Source of the DNA: Streptococcus cristatus ATCC 51100
GTDB taxonomy: Bacteria; Bacillota; Bacilli; Lactobacillales; Streptococcaceae
Assembly (NCBI RefSeq): GCF_000222765.1
Contig: NZ_AFUE01000009.1
Coordinates: 48,001-112,000, forward strand
Length of the DNA stretch: 64,000 bases
Reading direction: 5' to 3'
Shown: positions 17,991 to 25,014 of the stretch, one piece after another
Numbering within the stretch: position 1 is the stretch's first letter
Layout of the letters: each line of letters opens with the position of its first letter
Program-made: the position numbers and the translations under genes
The notes under the pieces: generated by a model
Told to the model about the DNA's origin: nothing
The model's input: the letters and a program-made list of their open reading frames with translations, nothing else
The model's database searches: none

Positions 17991-18581
17991 TCACATACGA
18001 TTTTTTCTAAGCTTAGCCCAGTAGAGCAGGCGGTTGACTCCTAGATGCGTGCCCGCCCCTAGGATTAGAATGCCCAGCATCTGCTGCCAAGACAGAGGGA
18101 TATAGAAAAGTAAGAAAATAATACAGCCAATCAAGGAATCAATCTGGTCTATCCAGATAAAGGTCCATTTCCAGCCATTCTCCGCCGTCTTGCCCTCTCT
18201 GATTTCCAAACGGCGCTTGATAAAGCTATTGGGCAACTCAAACAAAACATAGGCCAGCCCCAAAAGAGCCCCAAGCACTAGATTAAAGAGCACGGTATTT
18301 TCGTAGAAGGCATAGACCAAGTGCAGCTTCTCTAGAGTGGGAATACTCTTTAAGAGCAATCCCCAGAGAATCTGAGCCAAAGCTCCCCAGACAATCATGC
18401 CAAAGAAACCTTTCCAGGTCTTGTTAGCCCCAAACAGCCTCTTCCCATCCTTTAAAACCAGCCCACCATCCATGGGCCGATAAGTTGCCTCTAGCAGTGA
18501 AGACTTGCAAAAGATCATATTCAGTACTCCAGCCAGAATGACCGGCATCAGGGTGACGTACAAGGCAAGAATCGAGCGCAT
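17991..18581 (-). CDS. CDP-archaeol-synthase-like membrane cytidylyltransferase (CarS/DUF46 family)
   Basis: This 196-residue polytopic membrane protein matches the CarS/DUF46 family, recognised by P-M-D-G-G-L-V-L-K-D-G-K-R-L-F-G-A-N-K-T-W-K-G-F (about 36-59) and a late W-I-D-Q-I-D-S-L-I-G segment. Archaeal CarS activates unsaturated archaetidic acid with CTP; bacteria normally use the unrelated-looking CdsA. This gene is therefore a candidate source of the CDP-lipid used by the PssA-like enzyme downstream. The start is the ATG at 18581 with AGGAAA upstream; the frame extends further, but that part contains no family sequence and overlaps the promoter. It is the first gene of the seven-gene operon. 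Confidence 0.85.
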   Translation of the reverse strand: MRSILALYVTLMPVILAGVLNMIFCKSSLLEATYRPMDGGLVLKDGKRLFGANKTWKGFFGMIVWGALAQILWGLLLKSIPTLEKLHLVYAFYENTVLFNLVLGALLGLAYVLFELPNSFIKRRLEIREGKTAENGWKWTFIWIDQIDSLIGCIIFLLFYIPLSWQQMLGILILGAGTHLGVNRLLYWAKLRKNRM

Positions 18582-18650
18582 ATTATTTCCTATTCTTTTT
18601 ATGAAAATCAGTTTGAAAAGATTAAGAGACTTCTCAAACTTATATATATC

Positions 18651-18659
18651 ATTATACCA
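18651..18659 (-). promoter_or_regulatory. Extended -10 promoter of the lipid operon
   Basis: The minus strand reads TGGTATAAT, an extended -10 about 70 bp upstream of the carS-like ATG. No good -35 is present at the usual distance, as allowed for extended -10 promoters. Confidence 0.6.
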
Positions 18660-18789
18660 TAAGTCGTAAAGCCCTTTTCCAATAAGCCCTACACATCTGT
18701 CGCATCTGACAAGGAGCAACCCATGTCTTCCCTTCCGCCCTATCAACTCCAAATCCACCTGCTAGAATAATATCGCCTTTAAACCACAC

Positions 18790-18853
18790 AAAAAGCCTCA
18801 TAAGAACTTTTAAGGAAATCAGCATGGGCCATTAAAAGTTACTTATGAAGCCT
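18790..18853 (-). terminator. Intrinsic terminator of the rel-dtd unit
   Basis: Downstream of dtd the minus strand forms a long imperfect stem (GCTTCATAAG-TAACTTTTAA with TTAAAAGTTCTTATGAGGC) followed by TTTTT. The rest of the 357-bp gap between dtd and the carS-like gene holds the operon promoter and nothing else I recognise. Confidence 0.75.
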
Positions 18854-18938
18854 ATAAATATGAGTTTTATCTAGAAAAGAAGTAAACTATTTTTTGCTTG
18901 GTCTTAAACCACTAACCTTCAAAAGGCGCGCAATTCCT

Positions 18939-19382
18939 TCACCGATTTTTAGTGTCAAGCAGAATGGTCACTGGGCCATCATTTACCAATTCCACCTGCA
19001 TATCTGCTCCGAACACGCCCGTCTTGACTGGCACTTGCTCAGCTAACAGCTGGTTAAACTTGTCATAAAAGGAACTAGCCATATCCGGCTTGGCTGCACC
19101 TGTAAAGGCTGGCCGATTTCCCTTTTTGGTATCTGCATGGAGCGTAAATTGGGAAATGGAAAGAATCTCCCCTCCGATATCTTGAACAGAAAGATTCATC
19201 TTATCCTCAGCATCGGAAAAAATCCGCATATTGACAATTTTCCTGACTGCATAGTCCATATCTTCCTGACTATCATCAGGCCCGACACCTACCAAAAGCA
19301 GGAGACCTTGTTCAATGCTGCTATGCAGCTGCTGGGCAATACTGACCTGAGCACGTTTGACACGCTGAATGACAATTTTCAT
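18939..19382 (-). CDS. dtd: D-aminoacyl-tRNA deacylase
   Basis: This 147-residue protein removes D-amino acids (and glycine mischarged on tRNA-Ala) from tRNA in the cytoplasm. It is full length for Dtd and shows both family signatures: S-Q-F-T-L (about 77-81) at the active site, and a C-terminal N-D-G-P-V-T-I, which stands for the usual N-G/S-G-P-V-T cross-subunit motif. It follows rel by 47 bp on the same strand, an arrangement common in Firmicutes, and is probably cotranscribed with it. Confidence 0.95.
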   Translation of the reverse strand: MKIVIQRVKRAQVSIAQQLHSSIEQGLLLLVGVGPDDSQEDMDYAVRKIVNMRIFSDAEDKMNLSVQDIGGEILSISQFTLHADTKKGNRPAFTGAAKPDMASSFYDKFNQLLAEQVPVKTGVFGADMQVELVNDGPVTILLDTKNR

Positions 19383-19429
19383 ATCTTTTCCTTTATTTCT
19401 GACTACTATCTACTCTGACAGGCTCGCAC

Positions 19430-21649
19430 TTAGCCATTGGTTCGCTTGACCGAATACACCTCTGGCACACTCTTGATCTTGTCCACCACCGTCGTCAGCA
19501 TGGACAGATTGGCAATGCCAAAAGAAACATGGATATTAGCAAATTTCATATCCTTAGTTGGCTGGGCATTAACCGTTGAGATGTTTTTGGTGGTATTAGA
19601 CAGCACCTGCAACACATCGTTAAGGAGGCCAGACCGATTGAGACCATAAATATCAATGTGAGCCGTGTACTCTTTAGTCGAATTATTTTCTTCCCATTCC
19701 ACATCAAGCAAGCGCTGTTCGTAATTTTCCTGAGCCTTGAGATTCATACAGTCTTGCCGATGGATGGCCACGCCGCGTCCTTTGGTAATGTAACCTACAA
19801 TGTCGTCACCAGGCACAGGATTACAGCACTTAGCAATCCGAATGAGGAGACCAGACGCCCCCTGAATGACCACACCGCCTTCGTGCTTGACTTTAAGGGT
19901 GTCTTTTTTATTTTCGACCTTAACTTCACCGCCCTTGACCAATTCCTCTGCCTCTGCTTTAGCCTTGGCCCTCTCTTCCTCACGGCGCTCTTTTTCTGTC
20001 AAACGATTGAAAATACTAATGGCACCGATCTCACCGAAACCAATTGCCGCAAAAAGCGCTTCTTCAGTCTTATAGCTGGTCTTTTGGAGCACATCTTCCA
20101 TGTGCTTCTTGTCCATGTACTTATTGGCTACATAACCATTCTCCTGAAATTGAGCCTGCAAGAGCTCTCGCCCTTTAGAAATAGACAGCTCCTTGTCTTG
20201 ATTTTTAAAGAATTGACGGATTTTATTTCTAGCCTTGCTGGTCTTGACAAGATTAAGCCAGTCACGACTCGGTCCAAAGGAATTGGCATTGGTGATAATT
20301 TCCACCTGATCCCCAGTCTTCAGCTTGGTATTGAGCGGCACCATGCGGCCATTAACCTTGGCTCCTGTCGCCTTCTCCCCAACCTTAGTATGGATCTCAT
20401 AGGCAAAATCAATGGGTCCTGAGTCCTTAGGCAAAGAACGCACTGCTCCATCCGGTGTGAAGACATAGATTTCCTCAGCTAGGTAGCTTTCCTTAACCGA
20501 ATCAACAAATTCCTTAGCATCACCAGACTGATTCTGCAATTCCATCAATTCCTTGATCCAATTCATCCCGATGGCAGATTCCTTGCCGTCAACTTGACCC
20601 TTAATTCCTTTTTTATAGGCCCAGTGAGCCGCGACCCCGTATTCTGCGACTTCGTGCATTTCCTTGGTTCGAATCTGAAACTCAATCGGACCTTTAGGTC
20701 CATAAACGGTCGTATGGATGGACTGGTAGCCGTTGGCCTTGCGGTTGGCAATATAGTCCTTGAAACGCCCAGGCATGGGTTTCCAAAGCTCATGGATATA
20801 GCCCAGCATGGCATAGACATCACTGTGGGTGCTCAAAATGCAGCGAATAGCAATCAGATCATAAATCTCATCAAACCGCTTCTTCTTGTCCTGCATTTTG
20901 CGATAGATGGAGTAAATATGCTTGGGACGACCATAGATCTTCCCATGAAGATTGCGCTCTCCCGCATAGGTTTCAATCTTGTGGACAACTTCCTCTACCA
21001 GAGCTTCCCGCTCTCGACGCTTCTCCTTCATCATATGGGAGATTTTATAAAATTCCGTTGGATTGAGATAACGGAAAGATAAGTCTTCCAATTCCCACTT
21101 GACACTGGAAATCCCCAAACGATGGGCCAGAGGAGCATAGATTTCCATCGTTTCCTGCGAGATCCGCTCCTGCTTGTCTGGCCGTAAATGATTCAGAGTA
21201 CGCATATTATGCAGACGGTCAGCCAACTTGACCAAGATCACTCGAAGGTCTTCTGACATGGCCATGAGCATCTTGCGATGATTTTCCGCCAACTGTTCTT
21301 CGTGAGACTTGTATTTGACTTTCCCAAGCTTGGTCACACCATCCACAATCACGCGCACATCATGGCCAAATTCCCGCTCCAGATCATCCAAGGTCGCCGC
21401 CGTATCCTCTACGACATCATGCAAAAAACCACAGGCTACTGAAACAGCATCCAACTTGAGCTTGGCTAAAATTCCCGCCACTTGAATCGGATGGACAATA
21501 TAGGGCTCTCCCGACTTACGAGTTTGTCCGCTATGGCATTCCATCGCATAGATCAACGCTTTTTGAACAAAAGCCACATCCTCTGCAGCTAAATATTTTT
21601 TTGTTAGGGCTACAACCTGATTCCCCGTTAAATTTTCTTCTTTTGGCAT
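19430..21649 (-). CDS. relA: Bifunctional (p)ppGpp synthetase/hydrolase Rel
   Basis: This 739-residue long RelA/SpoT homologue makes and degrades the stringent-response alarmone. Domains in order: an HD hydrolase (His53; His77-Asp78 in F-L-H-D-V-V-E-D-T), the synthetase domain (Y-Q-S-I-H-T-T-V region, around 310), TGS (about 390-450), a helical/zinc-finger-like region with C-C-N-P-V-P-G-D, and a C-terminal ACT domain. The intact HD box argues for both activities, as expected for the single Rel of Firmicutes. The ATG at 21649 has GGAGAGA upstream. It probably shares a transcript with dtd. Confidence 0.96.
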   Translation of the reverse strand: MPKEENLTGNQVVALTKKYLAAEDVAFVQKALIYAMECHSGQTRKSGEPYIVHPIQVAGILAKLKLDAVSVACGFLHDVVEDTAATLDDLEREFGHDVRVIVDGVTKLGKVKYKSHEEQLAENHRKMLMAMSEDLRVILVKLADRLHNMRTLNHLRPDKQERISQETMEIYAPLAHRLGISSVKWELEDLSFRYLNPTEFYKISHMMKEKRREREALVEEVVHKIETYAGERNLHGKIYGRPKHIYSIYRKMQDKKKRFDEIYDLIAIRCILSTHSDVYAMLGYIHELWKPMPGRFKDYIANRKANGYQSIHTTVYGPKGPIEFQIRTKEMHEVAEYGVAAHWAYKKGIKGQVDGKESAIGMNWIKELMELQNQSGDAKEFVDSVKESYLAEEIYVFTPDGAVRSLPKDSGPIDFAYEIHTKVGEKATGAKVNGRMVPLNTKLKTGDQVEIITNANSFGPSRDWLNLVKTSKARNKIRQFFKNQDKELSISKGRELLQAQFQENGYVANKYMDKKHMEDVLQKTSYKTEEALFAAIGFGEIGAISIFNRLTEKERREEERAKAKAEAEELVKGGEVKVENKKDTLKVKHEGGVVIQGASGLLIRIAKCCNPVPGDDIVGYITKGRGVAIHRQDCMNLKAQENYEQRLLDVEWEENNSTKEYTAHIDIYGLNRSGLLNDVLQVLSNTTKNISTVNAQPTKDMKFANIHVSFGIANLSMLTTVVDKIKSVPEVYSVKRTNG

Positions 21650-21893
21650 GCATTCTCTCCGCTTTCTTGCCTACTATTTTAACATTTTTAAATCAATATG
21701 AAAACCAAGAGGACTAGAATATCAGGGAGGCTCTAGGATAGCACTAAAGTTTCAAACATCCAGCTTGGCTCCCTGTTGCTGAGCTCAGCATTAAAAGCTT
21801 TCCCAGACCTTACAAATATTCCTAGCCCCACGAGGTTGCTCGATAATCCATGGCTATTGGGCAAGCAGCTGCAACCTCAAGGATCTCTTTCTA

Positions 21894-21930
21894 ATAAAAA
21901 GCGAGGCCGAGACACTTTTGTCTCAACCTC
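21894..21930 (-). terminator. Intrinsic terminator after the 46-residue membrane protein gene
   Basis: GAGG-TT-GAGACA-AAAG-TGTCTC-GG-CCTC folds into a nearly perfect hairpin followed by GC-TTTTT. It overlaps the stop codon of the small gene. Bases 21661-21890, between this and rel, contain no gene I can support. Confidence 0.85.
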
Positions 21931-22063
21931 CGTGATGAAAATGATGTACTTTCTCCATATGAGCCACATCTTTTAGAAACTCATAATAGGCATAGATGAG
22001 GTAACCAGCAGAGGCCACACCCAAAATAGCTATTGATACTTCAAATAAGGTAGACAAAGACAT
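21923..22063 (-). CDS. Small single-pass membrane protein (46 residues), His-rich C-terminus
   Basis: The frame starts ATG-TCT-TTG at 22063 behind a very strong AGGAGAGGAGG ribosome site and ends at TGA 21923-21925. The protein begins M-S-L-S-T-L-F-E-V, contains one hydrophobic helix (about 10-30), and ends with H-H-F-H-H-G-G. It has its own consensus promoter (22169-22197) and a good terminator that overlaps its stop, so it is a complete single-gene unit. I do not recognise the family. The His-rich tail could bind metal or be incidental. It lies between rel and ssbB. Confidence 0.7.
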   Translation of the reverse strand: MSLSTLFEVSIAILGVASAGYLIYAYYEFLKDVAHMEKVHHFHHGG

Positions 22064-22168
22064 GATAAACCTCCTCTCCTTATTTCAAACTACAATGTGC
22101 AAAGCGACCATCAGCGGCTGTTTCGTTTCCGATTTTTTCCTTTCTAGCCTGCCTCTGGATTCACCTTT

Positions 22169-22197
22169 ATTATACCAAATTTAAGATAGGAAAACAA
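22169..22197 (-). promoter_or_regulatory. Promoter of the 46-residue membrane protein gene
   Basis: The minus strand has TTGTTT (22192-22197), 17 bp, then TATAAT (22169-22174). The predicted 5' leader is about 100 bp. Confidence 0.75.
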
Positions 22198-22283
22198 TAA
22201 AAATTCCTTTATAAAATACTTTTTCAGGCCTGATGAAGCAAATGATCTGCGTCAGTTGTCTATTTCTCCACCTGCCCTTTAAT

Positions 22284-22312
22284 CAAAAAAAGCTAGGAGC
22301 ACTTTCCTAACT
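22284..22312 (-). terminator. Intrinsic terminator of ssbB
   Basis: On the minus strand AGTTAGGA-aagtgc-TCCTAGCT is followed by a run of seven T, shortly after the ssbB stop. Confidence 0.8.
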
Positions 22313-22356
22313 TTCTTCTCTTTTATCATGAACACTCGAGACCAGAAAAACCACTT

Positions 22357-22752
22357 TTAAAAAGGGAGTTCCTCCTCTTCCAGCACCAAATCTGCTAGAT
22401 CTGCTCCAGTATTATTCTCACGGAGTGCTCTCTGGGCTCGGCTTTCTAAAAGCTGAAAACCACTGCAAAGAACTTCTGTCACATAATGAGTGGTTCCATC
22501 CTTTTCATAGCGGCGGCTCCGCAATTCTCCGTCCAGAGAAATCAAACTCCCCTTACTAGCGTAACTTGCCAAGGTTTCAGCCAAGCGCCCCCAGACAACA
22601 AGGTTGATAAAATCCGCTTCACGCTCTCCATTTTGACTCTTATAACGGCGATTCACCGCCACTGTCGCACGCGCGACCGACTTGTCATTCGCTGTCTTGT
22701 GTAACTCTGGTGTAGCCGTCAACCGACCGATCAGAATAACTTTATTATACAT
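22357..22752 (-). CDS. ssbB: Competence-induced single-stranded DNA-binding protein SsbB
   Basis: This 131-residue OB-fold protein binds single-stranded DNA. It begins M-Y-N-K-V-I-L-I-G-R-L and contains D-F-I-N-L-V-V-W-G-R-L-A-E. It is shorter than housekeeping Ssb and lacks a Gly-rich linker, ending E-E-E-E-L-P-F, where the acidic tip would bind partner proteins. The length equals that of pneumococcal SsbB, which stores and protects incoming DNA during transformation. A SigX cin-box (TGCGAATA) lies 22 bp upstream of the ATG, which supports the competence paralogue over the essential one. Monocistronic, with terminators on both sides. Confidence 0.93.
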   Translation of the reverse strand: MYNKVILIGRLTATPELHKTANDKSVARATVAVNRRYKSQNGEREADFINLVVWGRLAETLASYASKGSLISLDGELRSRRYEKDGTTHYVTEVLCSGFQLLESRAQRALRENNTGADLADLVLEEEELPF

Positions 22753-22773
22753 ATTTTCTTCCTCCTACTTATC

Positions 22774-22781
22774 TATTCGCA
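22774..22781 (-). promoter_or_regulatory. SigX (ComX) cin-box of ssbB
   Basis: The minus strand reads TGCGAATA, one base from the streptococcal late-competence consensus TACGAATA, with a T-rich stretch just upstream and the ssbB ATG 22 bp downstream. No ordinary -10/-35 pair is seen nearby. Confidence 0.85.
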
Positions 22782-22788
22782 GGAAATC

Positions 22789-22819
22789 AAAAAAAGTTAC
22801 AGAAATTTGTAACTTTTCG
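22789..22819 (-). terminator. Intrinsic terminator after the SDR gene
   Basis: AAAGTTACA-aattt-TGTAACTTT with a T run on the minus strand. It lies between the SDR stop and the ssbB cin-box, isolating ssbB from read-through. Confidence 0.8.
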
Positions 22820-22829
22820 AAGAAATTTT

Positions 22830-23591
22830 TTATTTTTTATGCACCATGAAACCTGTCGCCTGTTGATTGGCCATAATGGTCATATCTGTAATCTGAACAC
22901 GACGGGGCTGACTGGTCACATAAACAACCGTGTCTGCGATATCCTGAGCTTGCAAGGCCTCAATTCCCTGATAGACCGTCGCCGCCCTCTCTTTATCACC
23001 GTGGAAACGTACTCTAGAAAAATCTGTTTCGACAATTCCAGGCTGAATAGTTGTCACCTTGATGTCCGTTGCGATGGTATCAATTCGCAGTCCATCTGAA
23101 AAAGTCTTAACTGCTGCCTTTGTGGCTGAATAGACAGCTGCACCTGCATAGGCATAGATTCCTGCGGTTGATCCCATGTTGATAATATGACCTTGATTGG
23201 CTGCTACCATAGAAGGCAAGAAACAGCGAGTGACTGCCATCAAACCTTTGACATTGGTATCCAACATGGTCAGCATATCCAATTCTTCATAGTCTTGATA
23301 GGGAGCCAAGCCAAGAGCTAGTCCAGCGTTATTGACCAAAATATCAATCTGCCTTATCGTTTCCAAAATATCGGAGCAGACAGTCTTGACCATAGCCATA
23401 TCCGTGACATCCAGTGGAAAAGTCCAAACTGTTTGATTTGGATAGGTTACTGCAAACTCTGATTTGAGGGCTTCCAGTCTGTCTGTCCGTCGCCCTGTTA
23501 GAACGACATTCTCCCCCTGCTCCAGATAAGCTCGCGCAATGGCTTCACCGATTCCAGATGTCGCTCCTGTAATCACTACATTTTTTGCCAT
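22830..23591 (-). CDS. Short-chain dehydrogenase/reductase (classical SDR)
   Basis: This 253-residue NAD(P)-dependent oxidoreductase has the Rossmann motif T-G-A-T-S-G-I-G near the N-terminus, followed by G-R-R-T-D-R, whose arginines suggest NADP preference. N-N-A-G follows in the centre, and the catalytic Y-S-A-T-K (Tyr-x-x-x-Lys) after S-T-A-G. It resembles YdfG-type 3-hydroxy-acid/serine dehydrogenases, but the substrate cannot be fixed from sequence. The ATG at 23591 has GAGGGGGAT upstream and is chosen over a start 27 bp earlier. It is the last gene of a probable DUF4651-thioredoxin-ytpR-SDR operon. Confidence 0.88.
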   Translation of the reverse strand: MAKNVVITGATSGIGEAIARAYLEQGENVVLTGRRTDRLEALKSEFAVTYPNQTVWTFPLDVTDMAMVKTVCSDILETIRQIDILVNNAGLALGLAPYQDYEELDMLTMLDTNVKGLMAVTRCFLPSMVAANQGHIINMGSTAGIYAYAGAAVYSATKAAVKTFSDGLRIDTIATDIKVTTIQPGIVETDFSRVRFHGDKERAATVYQGIEALQAQDIADTVVYVTSQPRRVQITDMTIMANQQATGFMVHKK

Positions 23592-23632
23592 CTTATCCCC
23601 CTCTATCTGGTCTATCAAATACTGACAATTTC

Positions 23633-24259
23633 CTAGGCAGTCCAGTGTTTGGCTGGGTCAAATGGAGTTCCGACAACTTGGTCTTCTGATAATTCAATAA
23701 CCCCACGTTTTTGCGGCGCATTTGGCAACTGGAGCTCCCGTGGGCTGCACATCATACCAAAACTCTTTTCGCCGCGGAGTTCTCCTGGAAAGATGAGATT
23801 GCCCTTCGGCATCATAGCACCAGGCAAAGCCACGATCGTCTTAAGACCGACACGAGCATTCGGAGCACCAGCCACGATTTGAACGGTCTGATCAGCTGCC
23901 ACCTGCACTTGGCAGATATTGAGGTGGTCACTATCTGGATGGGCTACCATCTCAAGGATTTCCCCCACAACAAACTTAGGTTCACGATCATTAACCAGCT
24001 CGGCTTGGAAGCCTTCTTTGGTCAATTCTTGATTGAGAGTCGCAACCTGCTCATCCGTCAGCTGAACTTGTCCGCGCTCTGTAATTTCAAAAAGATCTGA
24101 CAGTTCAAAAATGTTCCAAGCTACTGTCTGTACATTATCTTCGCGGTAAACACGCGCAACATTTCCTTTGCGCTCAGCAGCCAACTTAGCTCCCTGATCA
24201 TCAGCAGCGATGACCATGAGAACATCTCCAACATGCTCTTTGTTATATGTAAAAATCAT
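23633..24259 (-). CDS. ytpR: YtpR-family tRNA-binding-domain protein
   Basis: This 208-residue protein has an N-terminal DUF4479-like domain (about 1-90) and a C-terminal EMAP/tRNA-binding OB fold (about 95-200). The latter is recognisable by H-P-D-S-D-H-L-N-I-C-Q-V, I-V-A-G-A-P-N-A-R-V and F-G-M-M-C-S-P-R-E-L. The same domain opens the beta subunit of phenylalanyl-tRNA synthetase. The free-standing form is conserved in Firmicutes with no settled role. The ATG at 24259, directly behind GGAGGAAGAA, is preferred over the in-frame TTG at 24271. It lies 30 bp after the thioredoxin gene. Confidence 0.92.
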   Translation of the reverse strand: MIFTYNKEHVGDVLMVIAADDQGAKLAAERKGNVARVYREDNVQTVAWNIFELSDLFEITERGQVQLTDEQVATLNQELTKEGFQAELVNDREPKFVVGEILEMVAHPDSDHLNICQVQVAADQTVQIVAGAPNARVGLKTIVALPGAMMPKGNLIFPGELRGEKSFGMMCSPRELQLPNAPQKRGVIELSEDQVVGTPFDPAKHWTA

Positions 24260-24289
24260 TTCTTCCTCCAAAAATACTTTTAAAACTTC

Positions 24290-24604
24290 TTACAAATTTG
24301 CTAAAAAATCATTGATTTGACTCTTGGTCTTGCGGTCACGATTGACATAGCGACCAATCTCTCGTCCATCTTCCACGACAACCAGACTAGGTATCCCATA
24401 AACATCCCATTTTTGGGCCACAGCCATACACCGATCCCGATCCACCTCGATAAAGATGAAGTCAGGATTTTCAGCTTCTATCTCTGGCAGAAAAGGCTTG
24501 ATGAAGCGACAGTCTCCGCACCAATCTGCTGTAAAAAAGAAGACAGTCTTCCCCTTATGATCCACATAAGAAGCTAGCTCTTCCATACTTTGCGGCCGAA
24601 TCAT
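24290..24604 (-). CDS. Thioredoxin-like protein (WCGDC)
   Basis: This 104-residue cytoplasmic thioredoxin-fold protein has the active site W-C-G-D-C at 28-32 (standard thioredoxin is WCGPC) and the conserved cis-proline segment Y-G-I-P-S-L. The Asp in place of Pro should change redox potential, and such YtpP-type proteins are separate from TrxA. The ATG at 24604 shares its A with the stop of the DUF4651 gene (TGATG), so translation is coupled. Confidence 0.9.
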   Translation of the reverse strand: MIRPQSMEELASYVDHKGKTVFFFTADWCGDCRFIKPFLPEIEAENPDFIFIEVDRDRCMAVAQKWDVYGIPSLVVVEDGREIGRYVNRDRKTKSQINDFLANL

Positions 24605-24888
24605 CACTCTTCCTCATAGGTCAGCTGACCATTTTCATATACGAAGGTGAAATGACGGTCGTCTTCTAGGACAACTCCTCCAACAGTGCGGCTGTCGCTT
24701 GATTCATAAAGTTCCACATAGACCGTTGCAATCGGTCCCTGGCTGGCAAAAAATTCCCGCACGACCCGAACAATCTCTTCTCTACTGCGCAGTCTTTTCT
24801 GTTCCTGTACGACTTTGGCTGCCCCAAAGGCCAGCGCTCCAGCCCCCAAAAGAGCTGTTGTTGTTAGAATGATTTTTTTAGCTTTCAT
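24604..24888 (-). CDS. DUF4651-type membrane-anchored protein, probable leaderless start
   Basis: This 94-residue protein starts M-K-A-K-K-I-I-L and has one N-terminal hydrophobic segment (about 5-23) with no lipobox, then a soluble part ending Y-E-E-E. I recognise it as the DUF4651 family found before thioredoxin and ytpR in streptococci; the function is unknown. No ribosome binding site precedes the ATG. Instead a promoter ends seven bases upstream, so the mRNA probably begins at the start codon. It heads the DUF4651-thioredoxin-ytpR-SDR operon. A TTG at 24924 in the same frame also lacks a ribosome site and falls inside the -35. Confidence 0.8.
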   Translation of the reverse strand: MKAKKIILTTTALLGAGALAFGAAKVVQEQKRLRSREEIVRVVREFFASQGPIATVYVELYESSDSRTVGGVVLEDDRHFTFVYENGQLTYEEE

Positions 24889-24895
24889 GTAGAAT

Positions 24896-24924
24896 ATTTT
24901 AACACAAAAGCGCAGAGGCGACAA
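24896..24924 (-). promoter_or_regulatory. Promoter placing the transcript start at the DUF4651 ATG
   Basis: TTGTCG (24919-24924), 17 bp, then TAAAAT (24896-24901), with a TG one base before the -10. Seven bases separate the -10 from the ATG at 24888, so +1 falls at or next to the start codon. Confidence 0.7.
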
Positions 24925-24982
24925 ACAATATTACAGATTTCTCAGCTTCTTTTAGTTCATCCTGTTCTTCCCTCTAAAAAAG

Positions 24983-24991
24983 TGATAAAAT
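24983..24991 (+). promoter_or_regulatory. Extended -10 promoter of pepA
   Basis: TGATAAAAT, 23 bp before the pepA ATG, with a weak TGTTCT-like -35 upstream. It is divergent from the DUF4651 promoter. Confidence 0.55.
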
Positions 24992-25014
24992 AGAATCAGA
25001 AAGAAGGTAAACTT

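Noticed and set aside
21776-21976. 66-codon plus-strand frame between rel and ssbB
   Set aside because: It has no ribosome site, no recognisable protein features, and overlaps the terminator and 3' end of the better-supported minus-strand small gene.
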